In this document: piece by piece, positions 7,078-13,300 of the stretch
Layout: each line of letters starts with the position of its first letter
Numbering within the stretch: position 1 is the first letter of the stretch
Assembly (NCBI GenBank): GCA_947623975.1
Contig: CANQHY010000029.1
Coordinates: 1 to 14,115 of the forward strand
Direction: 5' to 3'
Source of the DNA: an uncultured Bacilli bacterium
Lineage (GTDB): Bacteria > Bacillota_I > Bacilli_A > RF39 > UBA660
DNA length: 14,115 nucleotides
Made by a program: the position numbers and the translations under genes
Notes under the pieces: generated by a model
The model's input: only the letters and a program-made list of their open reading frames with translations
What the model was told of the DNA's origin: nothing
Databases searched by the model: none

Positions 7078-8300
7078 GAATATTTACTGATACGTATCCA
7101 CCATATATAAATGGTGTTTCAACTAGTGTATACATGTTGAAAAAGGCATTAGAAAAAAAAGGCCATAAAGTTTTTGTTGTAACTATAAACAATGAAAACT
7201 TACATTATAAATTTGATGAAAACAATACTGTAATTAGAATACCTGGTCTTCCTGTTGGTATATATGATTACAGAGTATCAAATATATATCCGATAAGGGC
7301 TCTTAATATAATTAGAAAATGGAATTTGGATGTAATTCATTCACATACTGAATTTAGTGTTGGAACATTTGCCAGAATAATATCGAGACAGTTTAATATA
7401 CCGTTAGTTCATACCTATCACACTATGTATGAAGATTATACTCATTATATAACTAAGGGGTATTTTGATAAATCAAGTAAGAAAATAGTTGAATATTTGA
7501 CACTTTTCTATTGCGATAAAACAGCAAACGAGTTAATTGTACCAACTAAAAAAACCTATGATTTGTTTAAAGAAAAATACGAAGTCGATAAGAACATTTA
7601 TATCATACCTACTGGTATAGAGATTGAGAGATTTTATATTGAAAATATTGAAAAGGAAAAAGTTGAAAAATTAAGAAAAGAGCTTTCTTTAAATAAAGAC
7701 AGTTTTAATGTTATATTTGTAGGAAGACTTGCTAAAGAAAAAAATGTTGATTTGTTGTTAAAATGTCATAAAAATATTGTGGCAAAAAATAAAAATATAA
7801 ATCTTTTAATTGTTGGCGATGGACCAGATATGGAGGAATATAAAGCTACTGTTAATAGGCTAGGTATCAGTAATAACGTTATTTTTACAGGAAAAGTTCC
7901 ATGGAATGATATTCCTCTTTATTATCATCTTGCTTCTTTGTTTGCAACTGCTTCGACGACAGAAACACAAGGTCTTACTGTGATAGAGGCAATGGCAGCA
8001 GGTGTTGCTCCAATTTGTATTGATGATGAAAGTTTTAGAAATACAGTAGTTGATGGGTTAAACGGAAGAATATTTAAAAAGGCAACTGGATATGAAAAAA
8101 TTGTCCTAGAACTCTACGATGATAGAAAAAAATTGGCTCAGTTACAAAAACAAGCTAGAATAAATGCAGAAACGCACAGTGCTAAATACTATGGTGAATC
8201 AGTTTTGGATGTTTATAAGCATGCCATTGAAAATAAAAAGAATGATAACTATGGTGTTATTGGAAAGCTTGTTGATAAAATAAAAAGCAAGGAGAATTGA
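7068..8300 (+). CDS. GT4-family glycosyltransferase, probably diacylglycerol glucosyltransferase
   Basis: 410 aa, GT-B fold. The N-terminal acceptor domain opens with GIFTDTYPPYINGV (4-17) and holds HSHTEFSVG (H91, H93, E95) and HTYHTMYEDYTHY, patterns typical of the 1,2-diacylglycerol 3-glucosyltransferases of Firmicutes and Acholeplasma. The C-terminal donor domain has FVGRLAKEKN and the E-x7-E motif (E299, E307) in ETQGLTVIEAMAAG, which binds the nucleotide-sugar. It should transfer a hexose, most likely glucose from UDP-glucose, to diacylglycerol at the inner face of the membrane, making a membrane glycolipid or lipoteichoic-acid anchor; the exact acceptor and sugar are inferred. The start is set by GGAGAGGAGA (7051-7060) inside the previous gene. 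It ends in TGA, one base before the tpiA ATG. Alternatives are another GT4 acceptor such as phosphatidylinositol. Confidence 0.85.
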   Translation: MRIGIFTDTYPPYINGVSTSVYMLKKALEKKGHKVFVVTINNENLHYKFDENNTVIRIPGLPVGIYDYRVSNIYPIRALNIIRKWNLDVIHSHTEFSVGTFARIISRQFNIPLVHTYHTMYEDYTHYITKGYFDKSSKKIVEYLTLFYCDKTANELIVPTKKTYDLFKEKYEVDKNIYIIPTGIEIERFYIENIEKEKVEKLRKELSLNKDSFNVIFVGRLAKEKNVDLLLKCHKNIVAKNKNINLLIVGDGPDMEEYKATVNRLGISNNVIFTGKVPWNDIPLYYHLASLFATASTTETQGLTVIEAMAAGVAPICIDDESFRNTVVDGLNGRIFKKATGYEKIVLELYDDRKKLAQLQKQARINAETHSAKYYGESVLDVYKHAIENKKNDNYGVIGKLVDKIKSKEN

Positions 8301-8301
8301 T

Positions 8302-9033
8302 ATGAAATTAGTTATAGGAAATCAAAAAGCATATTTATTAAAAGACGATGTTTTAAAATTTATTGAAAATACTAAGAGCAAATACTGTAAAGACGTAATT
8401 ATCTGCCCTAGTTTTATCTACATGGATATATATGCCAATAAATCAAATTACATTTTAGGAAGTCAAAATGTATCGGTAACAGATAGAAAAAATACGACAG
8501 GAGAGGTAAATGCTAGTCAATTAAAATCATGTAATGCTTGCTATGCTATTGTGGGGCATTCCGAAAGACGGCTTGATCAAGGTGAAGATGCTTCAGTTTT
8601 TATAAAAAAAATAAATGAATTGTCTAAAGAGAAAATTACGCCTATTTTTTGTGTAGGTGAAGGTAAAGAAGAAAAAAATACTGGTATTACAAAAGATTTT
8701 ATTGGAAAGCAACTTTTAGATGTTTTAGATAATCTTGAACCAAGCGTTATTGAAAAATTGATAGTGGCCTACGAACCTGTCTGGGCAATCAGTACAGGAG
8801 CGGAACCTGCTGAAACGCCAACTAATGAGGAAATTAATGATGTTGTCTGTTATATAAAAGATTTAGTAAATGATAAATACGAGGTTGAAATTAGGGTTTT
8901 ATATGGTGGTAGTGTTAATAAAGAAAATATTGACCATCTAAATGAAATAGGAATAGTGGACGGTTATTTAATTGGTGGAGCCAGCACAAAAGCAGATGAA
9001 TTTTTATACATTATGGAGAAATGTTGTAAATAG
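8302..9033 (+). CDS. tpiA: Triosephosphate isomerase, with altered active-site surroundings
   Basis: Interconverts dihydroxyacetone phosphate and glyceraldehyde 3-phosphate in glycolysis. 243 aa, slightly shorter than the usual 250 or so. The catalytic set is present: N7 and K9 in GNQKAYL, H86 in VGHSERR, E158 in AYEPVWAI, then YGGSVN and LIGGAS, which bind the phosphate. Two departures from the common sequence are clear: the N-terminal GNWKMN appears as GNQKAY, and the loop-6 hinge, usually WAIGTGK, is WAISTGAEPAE with about two extra residues. The stretch after residue 53 (QNVSVTDRKNTTGEV) is also shortened. It should still be active because every catalytic residue is kept. The ribosome site AAGGAG (8289-8294) lies within the end of the GT4 gene, and the start follows its TGA by one base. 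It is the last gene of the pgk operon. Confidence 0.95.
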   Translation: MKLVIGNQKAYLLKDDVLKFIENTKSKYCKDVIICPSFIYMDIYANKSNYILGSQNVSVTDRKNTTGEVNASQLKSCNACYAIVGHSERRLDQGEDASVFIKKINELSKEKITPIFCVGEGKEEKNTGITKDFIGKQLLDVLDNLEPSVIEKLIVAYEPVWAISTGAEPAETPTNEEINDVVCYIKDLVNDKYEVEIRVLYGGSVNKENIDHLNEIGIVDGYLIGGASTKADEFLYIMEKCCK

Positions 9034-9065
9034 GCTACAAAAACTTATAAATTTCTATTTATAAT

Positions 9066-9115
9066 GAGTGAAAGTAACAAAAGATTACGTCGTCACTCTT
9101 TTTTCTTTCTTTTTC
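9066..9115 (+). terminator. Terminator after tpiA
   Basis: GAGTGA (9066-9071) pairs with TCACTC (9093-9098). Inside, GTAA (9074-9077) pairs with TTAC (9085-9088) around the loop CAAAAGA, leaving a small internal loop. A long T-rich tail (9099-9114) follows. A separate AT-only 8-bp hairpin, TTATAAAT/ATTTATAA (9045-9052 with 9057-9064), sits just before it. The hairpin is imperfect but its position and tail support termination of the pgk operon. Confidence 0.75.
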
Positions 9116-9120
9116 GACAA
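9109..9120 (-). promoter_or_regulatory. Spo0A-binding 0A box upstream of spo0A
   Basis: Read on the minus strand this is TTGTCGAAAAAG, with the core TGTCGAA at 9113-9119 matching the known 0A box consensus TGNCGAA in every position and A/T-rich flanks as in the extended consensus. It lies about 55 bases upstream of the likely spo0A -10 and about 95 from the start codon. This is the place expected for autoregulation by phosphorylated Spo0A, as known in Bacillus subtilis. It abuts the tpiA terminator tail, so part of the T run is shared. Binding itself is inferred. Confidence 0.65.
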
Positions 9121-9149
9121 AACTTTACATAACTAGCTAAAATTTGCTA

Positions 9150-9178
9150 TGTAAAATAATAGACATATCTTGTATAAT
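9150..9178 (+). promoter_or_regulatory. Probable spo0A promoter with a weak -35
   Basis: A perfect TATAAT at 9173-9178 lies 34 bases before the start codon. The best -35 at 17 bases is TGTAAA (9150-9155), only 3 of 6 matches, so the promoter probably depends on an activator or another sigma factor. A TTTACA at 9124-9129 has no good -10 at the right distance. The ribosome site AAAGGA is at 9200-9205. Confidence 0.55.
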
Positions 9179-9211
9179 TATACTTGCGTGCAGTTATAGA
9201 AAGGATAGATT

Positions 9212-9982
9212 ATGAATAACATTAAAGTGCTTATGATTGATGACAATGTTGAACTTGTCAATATGGTAAAGGAGTATTTTAGTGATCATGCAAGCATTAA
9301 AATAGGTTTAGAAGCTTATGATGGAGTTGAAGGTATTAAATTAATAAAAGAAAGACAAAATGATTATGACGTTATCATTTTAGATCTAATTATGCCAAAG
9401 AAAGATGGTATCGACGTATTAGAAGAGATGAAGAAACTTAATATCAATAAAAAGGTTATTGTGCTAACATCTTATAATACTGACGAGATGATAAGAAAAA
9501 CATCAGAATTAGGAATAAATTATTTTATACTTAAACCATTTGAGTTATCAGACTTAGAACGTAGGATAGTTAACTGTTGTAATGAGGGGAATAGTAATAA
9601 TAAGACAATCGATGTTTATCATAACAATTTACAGATTTCTATTACTAAGATTCTTCATGAACTTGGTGTACCATCTCATATCAAAGGATATCAATATATC
9701 CGCGAAGGAATATCTATAATTTATGAAAGACCTGAAGTTATTGGAGGTATTACCAAAGAATTGTATCCTGATATTGCCAAAACTTTTTCAACTACAGTAT
9801 CACGTGTCGAAAGAGCTATAAGGCATGCGATAGAAGTTAGTTGGAATAGAGGTAATTGGGATCTTATGGAGGAAATATTTGGTCATAGTGTCGATATCGA
9901 TAAAGCTAAACCAACTAATTCGGAGTTTATAGTAACTGTTGCAGATAAACTTAGATTAGAATTCCACAAGAATTATATATAA
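9212..9982 (+). CDS. spo0A: Spo0A, master response regulator of sporulation
   Basis: 256 aa, close to the usual 260-270. The receiver domain (about 4-122) has the acidic pair D10/D11, phosphoacceptor D58 in ILDLIMP, the switch residue T86 and K108 in LKPF, so it is fully phosphorylatable. A short Asn-rich linker leads to the DNA-binding domain (about 140-256). That domain carries the near-invariant family sequences GVPSHIKGYQYIRE, LYPDIAKTF, SRVERAIRHAIEV and AKPTNSEFIVTVADKLRLE, so the identification is secure. Once phosphorylated it binds 0A boxes (TGTCGAA) to start sporulation and repress transition-state genes. It has its own promoter and terminator and is monocistronic here. In Bacillus it sits next to spoIVB, which is not seen here; instead it lies between tpiA and an ATPase/gpmI unit. 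Whether the organism completes sporulation cannot be judged from this window. Confidence 0.97.
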   Translation: MNNIKVLMIDDNVELVNMVKEYFSDHASIKIGLEAYDGVEGIKLIKERQNDYDVIILDLIMPKKDGIDVLEEMKKLNINKKVIVLTSYNTDEMIRKTSELGINYFILKPFELSDLERRIVNCCNEGNSNNKTIDVYHNNLQISITKILHELGVPSHIKGYQYIREGISIIYERPEVIGGITKELYPDIAKTFSTTVSRVERAIRHAIEVSWNRGNWDLMEEIFGHSVDIDKAKPTNSEFIVTVADKLRLEFHKNYI

Positions 9983-10046
9983 TGTAAGCTACATATTTGT
10001 AAAAAGCTATTGCTGTAAGAAGTAAGTAGTACTACAATTGATATAT

Positions 10047-10072
10047 AACTCGAACGATGTTCCGAGTTTTTT
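10047..10072 (+). terminator. Rho-independent terminator of spo0A
   Basis: AACTCGAAC (10047-10055), loop GAT, then GTTCCGAGTT (10059-10068). This makes a 9-bp stem with one bulged C, followed by a T-rich tail to 10072 and TATTT. It starts 64 bases after the spo0A stop. Confidence 0.8.
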
Positions 10073-10122
10073 ATTTACAAGGAAAGTGTATTAAAAAATA
10101 TGTAATTAGCCAAGTGAGTATT

Positions 10123-10151
10123 TTGTATTGATGATTGTTAGGAAATATAAT
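10123..10151 (+). promoter_or_regulatory. Possible weak promoter in the spo0A-ATPase gap
   Basis: TTGTAT (10123-10128), 17 bases, then a perfect TATAAT (10146-10151). The -35 matches only its first three bases. The -10 overlaps the ATG of the possible small ORF at 10150, so this promoter and that start codon cannot both serve the same transcript. Confidence 0.3.
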
Positions 10152-10299
10152 GTTAATCAATAAAGATTATGTGTTTAGATACCAAGAACTTTATAAAAAA
10201 ATAAAACAAAAAATAAATATATTAGGTGTTATTGGAAATATATTTATCTTGTTAAAAGGAATTTGCCAGCAGTTAAATTTGAGTATTTCTTATTTATAA
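10150..10299 (+). CDS. Possible small basic hydrophobic peptide (49 aa)
   Basis: An ATG preceded by AGGAAA (10140-10145) opens a 49-codon frame ending in TAA. The peptide starts MLINKDYVFR, has a Lys-rich middle (YKKIKQK) and then a hydrophobic stretch (INILGVIGNIFILL, about 22-35). This could be a small membrane peptide, but in DNA this AT-rich frames of this length occur by chance, and no family is recognised. A TATAAT overlaps its ATG, which fits noncoding promoter DNA equally well. Confidence 0.2.
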   Translation: MLINKDYVFRYQELYKKIKQKINILGVIGNIFILLKGICQQLNLSISYL

Positions 10300-10374
10300 A
10301 TCATTTTGTTTTTTTGTTTAGTTAAAACATGCTGTATTTTGCCTTTTCTGAGCTTGACAATGTTTAAGGCAGTC

Positions 10375-10403
10375 TTGACTATGAATTTTATTAGTAATAT
10401 AAT
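10375..10403 (+). promoter_or_regulatory. Near-consensus promoter of the ATPase-gpmI unit
   Basis: TTGACT (10375-10380), 17 bases, TATAAT (10398-10403): 11 of 12 consensus bases. Transcription should begin near 10410, 28 bases before the ATPase start. Its position inside the upstream open frame is the main reason to reject the earlier start codon at 10306. Confidence 0.85.
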
Positions 10404-10424
10404 ATATGATATAAAAAATGATTT

Positions 10425-10440
10425 GGGAGGCCACTTTATG
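10425..10440 (+). promoter_or_regulatory. Ribosome binding site fixing the ATPase start
   Basis: GGGAGG at 10425-10430 lies 7 bases before the ATG at 10438. The two earlier in-frame ATGs (10306 and 10381) have no such site and lie before the expected transcription start. Confidence 0.85.
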
Positions 10441-11712
10441 GAGCGTAAAATACTTAAGTTTCTTGAACATTGGAAAGATGAAGAAGATAGAAAACCTTTA
10501 GTAGTATACGGTAGTAAACAAGTTGGAAAAACTTATACAGTTTTAAAGTTTGGCGAAGAAGAATATAAAAATGTTGTTTATATAGATACAGATAATTATG
10601 AAAGCTTTGTTCAGGATATAAAAAAAGAAAAAACCATGGATGGTATGATAAACTTATTTATGAGTTATACTAACGAAGAAATTGTAAAAAACGAAACATT
10701 AGTTATAATTGACAATGTTAATAATGTAGATATAGTTAATTCAATTAAAACTTTTGGCAAATTTAAAAATGACTATCATATTATCTTAATTACGTCTTTA
10801 AAAACTAATCTTTCTAAATTTAAAGGGGTAGAATTACAATTTAAATCGATGCTTCCTATGGATTTTGAAGAATATTTAACAGCGCTTGGTAAAACAGATT
10901 TAATTGATTTTATTAGAGTATCGTTCAAAAATAATACGAAGATGCCATTTCATTCAGTTGCTATGGAATACTTTAATAATTATATTATTACTGGTGGTAT
11001 GCCGGAAGCGGTTAGTCTTTCTTTGACAGATAACAATTTATTGTTGATACATTCTGCTTTAGATAAGATTATGGATAGTTATAAAAAAGAAATGGCCCAA
11101 CAAGATAATTTGATTGATATAACCAGGTGTTATGAAGTTTATGATAGTACACCTTTACAGTTGCAAAAGGCAAATAAAAAATTTCAATACGGTTTAATTA
11201 AAGATGGTGGAAGATCTAAAGAATATGAAAGTGCACTTAATTTTCTTCATAATAATGGCTTTATTTATAAAAGTTATAAGCTTAATGATGTTAAGTCACC
11301 TCTTTCGGCATCGAAAGACAAGGATAATTTTAAAGTATATTTGAATGATACGGGGATTTTATATAAAAAAATGCATCTTAATAGAGCTAAATTTGATAAT
11401 GATTTAAATACTAAAGCCATACTTTATGAAAATAGTATTGCCTCTTCTCTTATAAGCTGTGGTTATAGTCTTCAATATTATCAATCCGAGGGGAAAGCTT
11501 CAATCGATTTTGTTATTCAAACTAGAGCTGGTAATATTATTCCAATAGAATTTGTTCCGTATAATAAAACAAAGTCGAAATCTTTAGCTGTATTTATGGA
11601 TAAGTACAAAATAAAAGATGCAATAAGGGTTACTCAGGATAATTTTTGCCTGAAAAAAGGTATACGTTATGTTCCAGTATATGCTACCTTTTGTTTTAGT
11701 GAAATGATGTAG
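10438..11712 (+). CDS. AAA_14/DUF4143-type ATPase with degenerate motifs
   Basis: 424 aa from the chosen ATG. The N-terminal P-loop domain has Walker A GSKQVGKT (25-32, K31) and a Walker B-like LVIIDNVNN, with D92 kept but Asn at 93 where the family has catalytic Glu. Typical family blocks follow: PMDFEEYL, YIITGGMPEAV, a winged-helix-like part with LQKANKKFQYGLIKDGGR and YESALNFLHNNGFI, then YLNDTGILY. The C-terminal PD-(D/E)XK-like module reads SIDFVI...IPIEFVPY, where the family usually has DFVI...IEVK, so the Lys is replaced by Val. The architecture is a whole-length match to the stand-alone bacterial/archaeal ATPases with DUF4143, whose function is poorly known; a role in DNA or partner binding is suspected. 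Loss of both residues suggests a binding rather than catalytic protein. Its TAG overlaps the gpmI ribosome site, so the two are translated from one mRNA. Codon use looks like that of its neighbours. Confidence 0.88.
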   Translation: MERKILKFLEHWKDEEDRKPLVVYGSKQVGKTYTVLKFGEEEYKNVVYIDTDNYESFVQDIKKEKTMDGMINLFMSYTNEEIVKNETLVIIDNVNNVDIVNSIKTFGKFKNDYHIILITSLKTNLSKFKGVELQFKSMLPMDFEEYLTALGKTDLIDFIRVSFKNNTKMPFHSVAMEYFNNYIITGGMPEAVSLSLTDNNLLLIHSALDKIMDSYKKEMAQQDNLIDITRCYEVYDSTPLQLQKANKKFQYGLIKDGGRSKEYESALNFLHNNGFIYKSYKLNDVKSPLSASKDKDNFKVYLNDTGILYKKMHLNRAKFDNDLNTKAILYENSIASSLISCGYSLQYYQSEGKASIDFVIQTRAGNIIPIEFVPYNKTKSKSLAVFMDKYKIKDAIRVTQDNFCLKKGIRYVPVYATFCFSEMM

Positions 11713-11721
11713 GAGGAATTT

Positions 11722-13221
11722 ATGAAAAAAGCAATTTTATGTATATTAGATGGGTTTGGTTTGAGGGAAAGTGAACACGGTAATGCGGTCAAGTTAGCCA
11801 AACATCCTAACTTTGATAGCTTATTGGATAAATATCCGCATAGTAAGCTTGTAGCTAGTGGTACTTTAGTTGGACTACCAGATGGTCAAATGGGAAATAG
11901 TGAGGTTGGACATTTAAATATTGGTGCAGGTAGAATTGTTTATCAACCATTAGAGTTAATTAATAGTAAAATTAAAGATGGATCATTTTTTCAAAATGAT
12001 AAGATACTAGAAATAATGAATCATGTTAAAAAGAATAACTCTAAGCTTCATATTTTTGGCTTGTTGAGTGATGGGGGTGTTCATTCACATATTAATCATC
12101 TTTTTGCTTTAATTGATATGTGTAAAAAAGAAAATATCGATAAAGTATATTACCATGTTTTTATGGATGGTAGAGATACTTTACCAGATGTTGGAATTAA
12201 ATTTTTAGATGAATTACAGAAGAAAATAGATGCAAGTAATTTAGGCTCAATTGCTACAATTTGCGGAAGATATTATGCAATGGATCGTGACAATAGATGG
12301 GATAGGATAAAGAAAGCTTATGATGCAATTGTTTTAGGTGAGGGAGAACATTATCTAAGTTATCAAGAATGTATTGACAGTAATAAAAAACGTTCTTTGA
12401 CTGATGAATTTATTATTCCTGCTATATTAGATGAAGAAGGAATGGTAAAAGATAATGATGGACTTATTGTATTCAATTTTAGACCAGATAGATTAAGAGA
12501 ACTATTTATGACGCTTACTAATCCTAATTTTTGTGAATTTGATGCTAAAAAATTTGAAAATATTAAATTAACGACGATGATGAAAGTAAGTGATGATGTT
12601 ATTACTACTAATGCTTTTAGACTTGAAAGTTTAGATAATACTCTAGGAGAATATATTAGTAATTTAGGATTAAAACAATTAAGAATTGCTGAGACAGAAA
12701 AATATGCTCATGTTACTTATTTCTTTGATGGTGGCATAGAAAAAGATTTACCATTATGCACTAAAAAATTAATTCCGTCACCTAAAGTTGCTACTTATGA
12801 TTTACAGCCAGAAATGAGTGCTTATGAAGTTACTGATGAATTATTAAAAATTATTGATGACTATGATTTGGTTATTTTAAATTTTGCCAATTGTGATATG
12901 GTTGGACATACGGGAGTTTTAGAGGCTGCTATTAAAGCAGTTGAGACAGTCGATTATAATCTAGGAAGAATTATAGACAAAGTATCTCAAAATGGAATGA
13001 CCCTTTTAGTTACAGCCGATCATGGTAATTGTGAGGAAATGATTGACGATGAGGGACATATATTGACTGCTCACACAACTAATTTAGTTCCTTTTATCGT
13101 TACCGATTCAAATTACAAACTTAAAGATGGAAAATTAGGCGATATTGCTCCTACTATTTTAGAAATAATGGGCTTAGAAATACCAAAAGAAATGACTGGA
13201 GAGAGTTTGATTATAAAATAA
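11722..13221 (+). CDS. gpmI: 2,3-bisphosphoglycerate-independent phosphoglycerate mutase
   Basis: Interconverts 3- and 2-phosphoglycerate in lower glycolysis through a phosphoserine intermediate, needing two Mn2+ ions. 499 aa against about 510 in Bacillus. Phosphatase-domain metal ligands and nucleophile are all visible: D10 and S60 (GQMGNSEVGH), D392 and H396 (CDMVGHTG), D433/H434 (TADHGN) and H451 (TAHTT). The inserted transferase domain has SDGGVHSH (H121), MDGRDT, GRYYAMDRDNRWDR and FNFRPDR for phosphosugar binding. The start is fixed by AGGAGG at 11711-11716, 5 bases upstream and overlapping the preceding gene's TAG. In Bacillus, Mn-dependent iPGM is pH-sensitive and matters in spores, so its lying near spo0A is suggestive, though that link is inference. 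No eno follows; a terminator ends the unit. Confidence 0.97.
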   Translation: MKKAILCILDGFGLRESEHGNAVKLAKHPNFDSLLDKYPHSKLVASGTLVGLPDGQMGNSEVGHLNIGAGRIVYQPLELINSKIKDGSFFQNDKILEIMNHVKKNNSKLHIFGLLSDGGVHSHINHLFALIDMCKKENIDKVYYHVFMDGRDTLPDVGIKFLDELQKKIDASNLGSIATICGRYYAMDRDNRWDRIKKAYDAIVLGEGEHYLSYQECIDSNKKRSLTDEFIIPAILDEEGMVKDNDGLIVFNFRPDRLRELFMTLTNPNFCEFDAKKFENIKLTTMMKVSDDVITTNAFRLESLDNTLGEYISNLGLKQLRIAETEKYAHVTYFFDGGIEKDLPLCTKKLIPSPKVATYDLQPEMSAYEVTDELLKIIDDYDLVILNFANCDMVGHTGVLEAAIKAVETVDYNLGRIIDKVSQNGMTLLVTADHGNCEEMIDDEGHILTAHTTNLVPFIVTDSNYKLKDGKLGDIAPTILEIMGLEIPKEMTGESLIIK

Positions 13222-13238
13222 TAAAAACTCTTTTTTTG
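13202..13238 (+). terminator. Terminator of the ATPase-gpmI unit
   Basis: AGAGTTT (13202-13208) pairs with AAACTCT (13225-13231) around a 16-base AT-only loop, with a T run (13231-13237). The left arm overlaps the last codons of gpmI. The large loop makes it weaker than the others in the window. Confidence 0.6.
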
Positions 13239-13256
13239 TTAAAATTTTCCTGGTTC

Positions 13257-13285
13257 TTGATTTACTCGAAAATCTGTTCTATAAT
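13257..13285 (+). promoter_or_regulatory. Promoter of the dinB-like gene
   Basis: TTGATT (13257-13262), 17 bases, TATAAT (13280-13285). Transcription should begin near 13292, which leaves a very short leader before the ATG at 13301 with only GGTGA (13292-13296) as a ribosome site. A LexA-like inverted repeat fills the spacer. Confidence 0.75.
13267..13280. promoter_or_regulatory. Candidate LexA (DinR) box in the dinB promoter
   Basis: CGAAA-ATCT-GTTCT: two half-sites around 4 bases, each 4 of 5 to the Gram-positive consensus CGAAC-N4-GTTCG. It lies between -35 and -10, touching the -10, where a bound repressor would block RNA polymerase. Y-family polymerase genes are common SOS targets, which raises the plausibility. 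Binding is inferred. Confidence 0.55.
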
Positions 13286-13300
13286 TTAGATGGTGATTTT

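Larger units (their letters stand above)
10073..10374 (+). other. AT-rich intergenic region without a recognised gene
   Basis: About 300 bases between the spo0A terminator and the ATPase promoter. It contains a possible 49-codon ORF and a possible overlapping weak promoter (listed separately), and an unused TTGACA at 10354-10359. I see no tRNA, repeat, riboswitch or insertion-sequence end. The ATG at 10306 opens a frame into the ATPase gene but has no ribosome site and precedes that gene's promoter, so this part is unlikely to be translated. Confidence 0.6.

Noticed and set aside
6995..7192. Reverse-strand open frame of 65 codons across the flippase/GT4 junction
   Set aside because: Opposite two confidently coding genes and without initiation signals.
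7068..8300. Genetic code 4 (TGA = Trp), as in Mycoplasma
   Set aside because: The GT4 gene ends in TGA at 8298-8300 directly before the tpiA start, and tryptophans throughout use TGG. Code 11 fits.
9805..9811. Second TGTCGAA (0A box core), inside spo0A
   Set aside because: It encodes the invariant Val-Glu of the recognition helix and is explained by the protein sequence. Another TGACGAA at 3875-3881 is also internal to a gene.
10306..10437. ATG at 10306 as the start of the ATPase, adding 44 residues
   Set aside because: No ribosome site, not homologous-looking N-terminus (Cys- and Phe-rich), and the near-consensus promoter at 10375-10403 lies inside it. The ATG at 10438 has GGGAGG 7 bases upstream and gives the family-like N-terminus.
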